In this document: positions 6,323-9,372 of the stretch, piece by piece
Layout: the number at the start of each line of letters is the position of its first letter
How positions within the stretch are numbered: the first letter of the stretch is position 1
DNA from: JBBQSN01 sp038213835
GTDB taxonomy: Bacteria > Actinomycetota > Actinomycetes > Actinomycetales > CAWJMD01
Reading direction: 5' to 3'
Length of the DNA: 9,372 bases
NCBI GenBank assembly: GCA_038213835.1
Contig: JBBQSN010000140.1
Span: 1-9,372, forward strand
Position numbers and translations under genes: made by a program
The notes under the pieces: model-generated
Told to the model about the DNA's origin: nothing
Databases searched by the model: none
Seen by the model: the letters and a program-made list of their open reading frames with translations, nothing else

Positions 6323-7759
6323 GTGGACGCGGACCAGCCCCGTCGCCGCGGTGAAGCTCCCTCCTCGGACGGGGTCGACCTCGACGTCGAGGGGATCCTC
6401 CTGAACGACGGGTCGCGCATGAGCCCGACGCGACTGGACCAGATCGTGGCCGAGGCCCTGGCGGAGGGCGAGGACCTGCTGAACGCCGCCTCCCCTCACG
6501 CCCCACTGCCGCCCGGCATGAACGAGTATGAGGCCGCCGTGGACGCCATGCTGCACGACGCACACGTCGCCGCACCGCACGAGGTGCCTGCTCTCGTCGC
6601 GCGCCACGCGGCGGTCCTCGGCGCCACCCAGGCAGTGACCTATCTGGCCGACCTCCAGCAGAACGTCCTGGTGCCGTTCCTCGGGTCGAGCGCCCCCGGG
6701 GTCGAGCTCAAGCCCTTGGCGGTGGACACGACACTGGCCGGTCGTGCGTTCCAGCACGTACGCGTCCTGACCCAGTCGCTGCCCGACGAGGCGGCGGGAC
6801 TGCGCGTCTGGCTGCCCCTGCTGGACAGCACCGAACGTCTCGGTGTCCTCGGCCTCACCATCCCCGCGGGCACCTCCGCCTACGAGCTGCACCACGGCGC
6901 TCTGGGGCGCCGGCTCGGACGACTGGCGTCCCTGACCGCCGACCTGGTCGTCACCAAGACGTTCTACGGCGACACCATCGTGAAGGTCCGCCGTCACACC
7001 GCCATGGACCTGGCCGCCGAGCTGCACTGGTCCTTGCTTCCGCCGCTGATCTTCTCCGGCCGCCAGGTCACGATCGCAGCGGCCTTCGAGCCGGCCTACA
7101 ACGTCGCCGGTGACGCCGTAGACTACGCCGTCGACGCCGGGTGGGCACGGTTCGGCATCTTCGACGGCATGGGGCACGACCTGCAGAGTGCCCACCTGTC
7201 CGCCCTCACCGTGGCCGCGTACCGCAACTCCCGTCGCGCCGGCCGCTCGCTGACCACGACGGCTCGCACGATCGACGACGCCGTGCAGGCCTTCTGGTCC
7301 GGCGAGGGGTACTGCAGCGGACTGCTGGCCGAGCTCGACACGACCACGGGCAGACTCAGCTGGATCAACGCCGGCCACCCCGAGCCGCTGGTGCTGCGTG
7401 ACCGCAAGCTGGTCCGGTCCCTGCACGTGGAGCCTGGGCTCCCCTTCGGACTGGGTCCGACCCCGACCCCGCAGGCGAACGAGTACACGGTGGGCACCTA
7501 CAGGCTCCAACCCGGCGACCAGGTCGTCCTGTACACCGACGGCGTCACCGACGCGCGCGACCCCGACGGCGCCGGCTTCGGCGTCCGACGCCTGGTCGAC
7601 CTCCTGACCCGCACAGACGACCCCCTCCTGCCCCCACCGGAGAAGATGCGCCGACTGGTCCGCGCCCTGCTCGAGCACCAGAGGGGCCGGCTGACCGATG
7701 ACGCCACGCTCCTCAGCGTCACGTGGCGCAGCGACAGCGAGCAGGTCCTGCTGCCCTGA
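6323..7759 (+). CDS. GAF-like/SpoIIE-domain PP2C serine phosphatase (RsbU-type)
   Basis: A 478-residue soluble protein from GTG 6323, with AAGAGGAGG 8 nt upstream. Residues 1-75 are an acidic, partly helical N-terminus. Residues about 80-215 look like a GAF-type sensor domain (HAAVLGATQAVTYLADLQQNVLVPFLG, GRAFQHVRVL, VWLPLLDSTERLGVLGL). The SpoIIE/PP2C catalytic domain (230-468) opens AAELHWSLLPP, then has AYNVAGDAVDYAV (258-270, metal Asp264), FGIFDGMGHD (277-286, metal Asp281), NAGHPEPLVL (349-358), LYTDGVTDARD (403-413) and DDATLL (459-464). The family dephosphorylates phosphoserine anti-anti-sigma proteins and so activates alternative sigma factors. No anti-sigma kinase or STAS partner is encoded in the window. 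The usual GGD motif is AGD here, which keeps the metal-binding aspartate. It is the second gene of an operon with the 31-residue membrane protein. The GAF ligand is unknown. Confidence 0.93.
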   Translation: MDADQPRRRGEAPSSDGVDLDVEGILLNDGSRMSPTRLDQIVAEALAEGEDLLNAASPHAPLPPGMNEYEAAVDAMLHDAHVAAPHEVPALVARHAAVLGATQAVTYLADLQQNVLVPFLGSSAPGVELKPLAVDTTLAGRAFQHVRVLTQSLPDEAAGLRVWLPLLDSTERLGVLGLTIPAGTSAYELHHGALGRRLGRLASLTADLVVTKTFYGDTIVKVRRHTAMDLAAELHWSLLPPLIFSGRQVTIAAAFEPAYNVAGDAVDYAVDAGWARFGIFDGMGHDLQSAHLSALTVAAYRNSRRAGRSLTTTARTIDDAVQAFWSGEGYCSGLLAELDTTTGRLSWINAGHPEPLVLRDRKLVRSLHVEPGLPFGLGPTPTPQANEYTVGTYRLQPGDQVVLYTDGVTDARDPDGAGFGVRRLVDLLTRTDDPLLPPPEKMRRLVRALLEHQRGRLTDDATLLSVTWRSDSEQVLLP

Positions 7760-7993
7760 CGGGCGAGGGACCGACCGCCGCCGTCGGAGGTGGAGGCAGC
7801 TGATGGCCGACCGTCCGCGACCGGGGTTCTCGCCCACCGGGTCAGGGCATCGCCGCGCCGGAGCGCGAGCCGTCGCGCGAGAACAGTGCGGCCTGCGTGG
7901 CCAGGTGCTCGGCGAGCGGAGTCACGGCACGTCCGCCCCGGGCGTGGGGTCCAGGGACGTGGCCTTCGGCGTCCGGAGCTGCTTGGGGCTGAC
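7760..7993. other. Intergenic stretch with only doubtful short ORFs
   Basis: No firm gene. On the plus strand an ORF from ATG 7803 to 8006 (67 codons) has a GGAGG 6 nt upstream, but its codon bias is poor and its sequence is not protein-like. On the minus strand, GTG 7925 to the stop at 7842 would encode 27 residues (begins VTPLAEHLATQAALFSRDG) with good codon bias but a weak ribosome site. I see no strong terminator after the phosphatase. Confidence 0.4.
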
Positions 7994-8248
7994 TCAGAGG
8001 CGGTAGGTGGGGCCTTCGACCGGCCAGCGCGACGGCAGGATCGTGACAGCAGCGCCACGGGTGGCGGGGTACGCGGCGATCTGGCGGGCGAGCTCGCTGC
8101 GGCGGGCGCGGCGGGCCCGGAGCGCCGCACGGAGTGCGGACAGGCGGCCGGCACGGACGGGAGCAGTCGCCGCCGGGGTGGTCCCATCGGTGGTCCCATC
8201 GGTGGTCCCATCGGTGGTCACAGATCGGGTCGGGGTGCTTGTCGTCAT
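7994..8248 (-). CDS. Small basic protein of unknown function with TTDG repeats
   Basis: An 84-residue protein from ATG 8248, not recognised. The N-terminus (1-30) is a Thr-rich, low-complexity tail with three exact TTDG units (11-22). Residues 33-60 form a strongly basic amphipathic helix (RAGRLSALRAALRARRARRS followed by ELARQIAAY), and the end is TILPSRWPVEGPTYRL. Codon bias is typical of the neighbourhood and the gene diverges from LysR at 8319 across 70 nt, both of which support coding. A GGAGG lies only 1 nt before the ATG, too close for a normal ribosome site. A -35/-10 pair (8279-8284, 8255-8260) set 6 nt before the ATG suggests a leaderless start. LysR regulators often control the divergent neighbour, so regulation by it is plausible. 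The basic helix could bind nucleic acid or a membrane, but no function is claimed. Confidence 0.68.
   Translation of the reverse strand: MTTSTPTRSVTTDGTTDGTTDGTTPAATAPVRAGRLSALRAALRARRARRSELARQIAAYPATRGAAVTILPSRWPVEGPTYRL
8177..8219. repeat. 12-bp tandem repeat, three exact copies plus a partial
   Basis: GGTGGTCCCATC repeats exactly at 8177-8188, 8189-8200 and 8201-8212, followed by GGTGGTC (8213-8219). The unit is a multiple of three and, on the minus strand, encodes TTDG in the small basic protein, so copy-number change keeps the frame. Confidence 0.95.
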
Positions 8249-8254
8249 GCCTCC

Positions 8255-8284
8255 AGTGTTCGGAGCCGGCGCCCATGCGTCCAA
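8255..8284 (-). promoter_or_regulatory. Candidate promoter of the small basic protein
   Basis: On the minus strand TTGGAC (8284-8279) and AACACT (8260-8255) are separated by 18 nt. The -10 is 6 nt from ATG 8248, giving a probable leaderless transcript. AACACT is a poor match to TANNNT, so this is tentative. Confidence 0.4.
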
Positions 8285-8311
8285 TGACTGGGTGGCATGA
8301 GATCGATGCTC

Positions 8312-8317
8312 TAGGGT
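8312..8317 (+). promoter_or_regulatory. -10-like TAGGGT of the LysR gene
   Basis: TAGGGT fits TANNNT. It is 1 nt before ATG 8319 and 7 nt before the second in-frame ATG 8325. A start about 7 nt downstream would give a leaderless mRNA beginning at the second ATG, so the protein may lack the first two residues. No clear -35 is seen. A GCAT-N7-ATGC inverted repeat (8295-8309) just upstream is a possible regulator site. Confidence 0.36.
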
Positions 8318-8318
8318 C

Positions 8319-9243
8319 ATGGATATGGACACCCAGGCTCTGCGGTGGTTCCAGCAGGTCGCCGACGGTGTCACCGTCACCGAGGTCAGCGACCTCGAGA
8401 GGACCACCCAGTCGGGCGTCTCTCGCGCGCTCGCCCGCCTGGAGGCCGAGGTGGGGACACCTCTGCTGCGACGCTCCGGCCGCACGCTGCGGATGACCCA
8501 CGCCGGCGTGGCCTTCAAGCACCACGTCGACGCCCTGATGCACCAGCTGGACGACGGGATGGCCGCCGTCCACGAGCTCGTCGACCCGGAGACGGGGACG
8601 GTGACTCTCGCGTTCCAGCCGTCGCTGGGCACGTGGCTGGTGCCGGACCTCGTCGGCGCCTTCCGTTCGCACCATCCCCGGGTCCGCTTCGACCTGCGCC
8701 CGAACGGGACGAGCAGGTCAGCGCCGTGGGGCCACGCAGCGCGGTGGACCTGGAACTGTCGACGCTGCGCCTGCCGGGGGGCTGCCGTGGCGGCGGCTGA
8801 CCCGTGACCCGCTGCGCCTCGTCGTCCCGGCGGGTCAGCACCTGGCCGGCCGCGGGCCGATCGCTCTCGAGGACGTGGTGGACGAGCCGTCCGTCAGCCT
8901 CAGGTCGACCTCGCTGCTGCGGCGGACGTCCGACGAGCTCTGCGCCGCCGCAGGGTTCACGCCCGCGCTCGCGTTCGAGTGCGACGACCTGCCCACCCTG
9001 CGCGGGTTCGTCGCCGCTGGGCTGGGCGTCGCGCTCGTGCCCGCCCCGCGCGAGACCGGGGCCGGACCGGTCGCGGCCGGGCTACGCCACCTCGACGTGA
9101 CAGACGCCGGCGCGGTGCGCGAGGTGGGGCTGTCCTGGTCGCCGGATCGGCGCCTGCTGGCCTCCGCGGAGCTGTTCCGCGCGCACGTCCTCCAGCGCGC
9201 AGCCGACCGTCTCCTGCCGCGCCTCGCGGGGACGAGCCGGTGA
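8319..9243 (+). pseudogene. LysR-family transcriptional regulator, two -1 frameshifts
   Basis: The reconstructed product is about 308 residues, normal for LysR. The N-terminal winged HTH is intact: ALRWFQQVADGVTVTEVSDLER (residues 7-28), SGVSRALARLEAEVGTPLLRR (32-52). The effector domain starts TVTLAFQPSLGTWLVPDLVGAF. After RFDLRP the frame must slip at the CCC of 8699-8701 to read ERDEQVSAVGPRSAVDLELSTLRLPG, then again at the G6 run 8776-8781 to read LPWRRLTRDPLRLVVPAG and on to TGA 9241-9243. Each shift is repaired by one extra base in a homopolymer. Uncorrected, the product ends at 8807 after 162 residues and would keep DNA binding but lose the effector domain. The two cysteines near 8942 and 8982 (ELCAAAGF, FECDD) do not match the peroxidatic position of OxyR. 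The start is ATG 8319 or 8325. It diverges from the 84-residue gene and converges with katG. Confidence 0.88.
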
Positions 9244-9252
9244 ACGCGGACT

Positions 9253-9282
9253 GCCCGCCCGCACCTCTCGGTGCGGGCGGGC
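9253..9282. terminator. Strong bidirectional hairpin terminator
   Basis: A perfect 13-bp GC-rich stem, 9253-9265 with 9270-9282, closed by a TCTC loop. It lies 9 nt after the LysR stop and 23 nt after the katG stop on the opposite strand. There is no clear T tract, as is common in actinobacteria. It probably ends both convergent transcripts. Confidence 0.9.
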
Positions 9283-9305
9283 CGTCAAGGAGCAGGGAGC
9301 AGGGA

Positions 9306-9372
9306 CTACGTCACGTCGTAGCGGTCCAGCATCATGACCTTGTCCCACGCGTCGGCGAAGTCCTTGACGAAC
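9306..9372 (-). CDS. katG: Catalase-peroxidase KatG, C-terminal end (partial)
   Basis: Only the last 21 codons and the TAG stop (9306-9308) lie in the window; the gene continues past the right edge. The visible tail, FVKDFADAWDKVMMLDRYDVT, closely follows the conserved KatG ending (FVxDFVxAWxKVMxLDRFD). KatG is a haem enzyme that removes hydrogen peroxide as catalase and as peroxidase. This end belongs to the non-catalytic C-terminal domain, so activity cannot be judged here. It converges on the LysR gene across a strong hairpin. The identification rests on a short but distinctive motif. Confidence 0.86.
   Translation of the reverse strand, partial: FVKDFADAWDKVMMLDRYDVT

Noticed and set aside
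7803..8006. 67-codon plus-strand ORF with a good ribosome site
   Set aside because: Third-position bias is weaker than in true neighbours, no protein-like pattern is visible, and it runs into the end of the minus-strand gene; kept only as a note in the gap entry.
8177..8219. Tandem repeat considered as a CRISPR array or iteron origin
   Set aside because: The units are contiguous 12-mers without spacers, lie inside a coding frame and encode TTDG.
8319..9243. OxyR identity for the LysR gene
   Set aside because: The peroxidatic cysteine position is not conserved and the effector domain resembles a general LysR group.

Overview
The window is very GC-rich, with strong G/C bias at codon third positions, GTG starts, 4-nt GTGA gene overlaps, a probable F420-dependent reductase and several probable leaderless genes. 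This points to a high-GC actinobacterium. I cannot place the genus from sequence alone. It is an ordinary chromosomal accessory region of small redox and regulatory units. I see no rRNA, tRNA, CRISPR array, transposase, integrase or attachment site.

Layout, left to right. (1) 1-603: a possible C-terminal tail of an unknown gene, then a small GNAT-type acetyltransferase. (2) 623-2669, plus strand: a tight three-gene operon of a deazaflavin (F420)-dependent nitroreductase-family protein, an NmrA-like NAD(P)-binding protein and a TetR repressor. The genes are joined by two identical GTGA stop/start overlaps. Just before the first gene lies a perfect 7+4+7 palindrome abutting a TATAGT -10 element set for a leaderless transcript. 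This looks like a self-contained, TetR-autoregulated redox or detoxification module. (3) 2694-4599, minus strand: a PAS-GGDEF diguanylate cyclase and, upstream of it, an XRE/MmyB-type regulator. (4) 4754-6001, plus strand, divergent from the MmyB-type regulator: a VOC (glyoxalase-fold) protein and a 6-phosphogluconate/beta-hydroxyacid dehydrogenase-like protein. The latter reads through only with two -1 frameshifts. (5) 6208-7759, plus strand: a 31-residue single-span membrane protein followed 19 nt later by a GAF-like/SpoIIE PP2C phosphatase, probably part of a partner-switching stress signalling route. (6) 7994-9243: a small basic protein with a TTDG repeat on the minus strand, divergent from a LysR regulator that again carries two -1 frameshifts. 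(7) 9253-9372: a perfect 13-bp hairpin terminator shared with the convergent katG (catalase-peroxidase), of which only the last 21 codons are present.

The common theme is sensing (PAS-GGDEF, GAF-PP2C, MmyB, TetR, LysR) next to small redox enzymes and catalase-peroxidase, which fits redox or xenobiotic stress handling. Both broken genes contain only -1 shifts, several of them at short C or G runs, while codon bias stays intact on both sides. Base-calling errors are therefore at least as likely as true pseudogenes. The two most interesting items are the autoregulated F420-reductase/NmrA/TetR operon with its palindrome, and the micro-membrane protein paired with the SpoIIE phosphatase.
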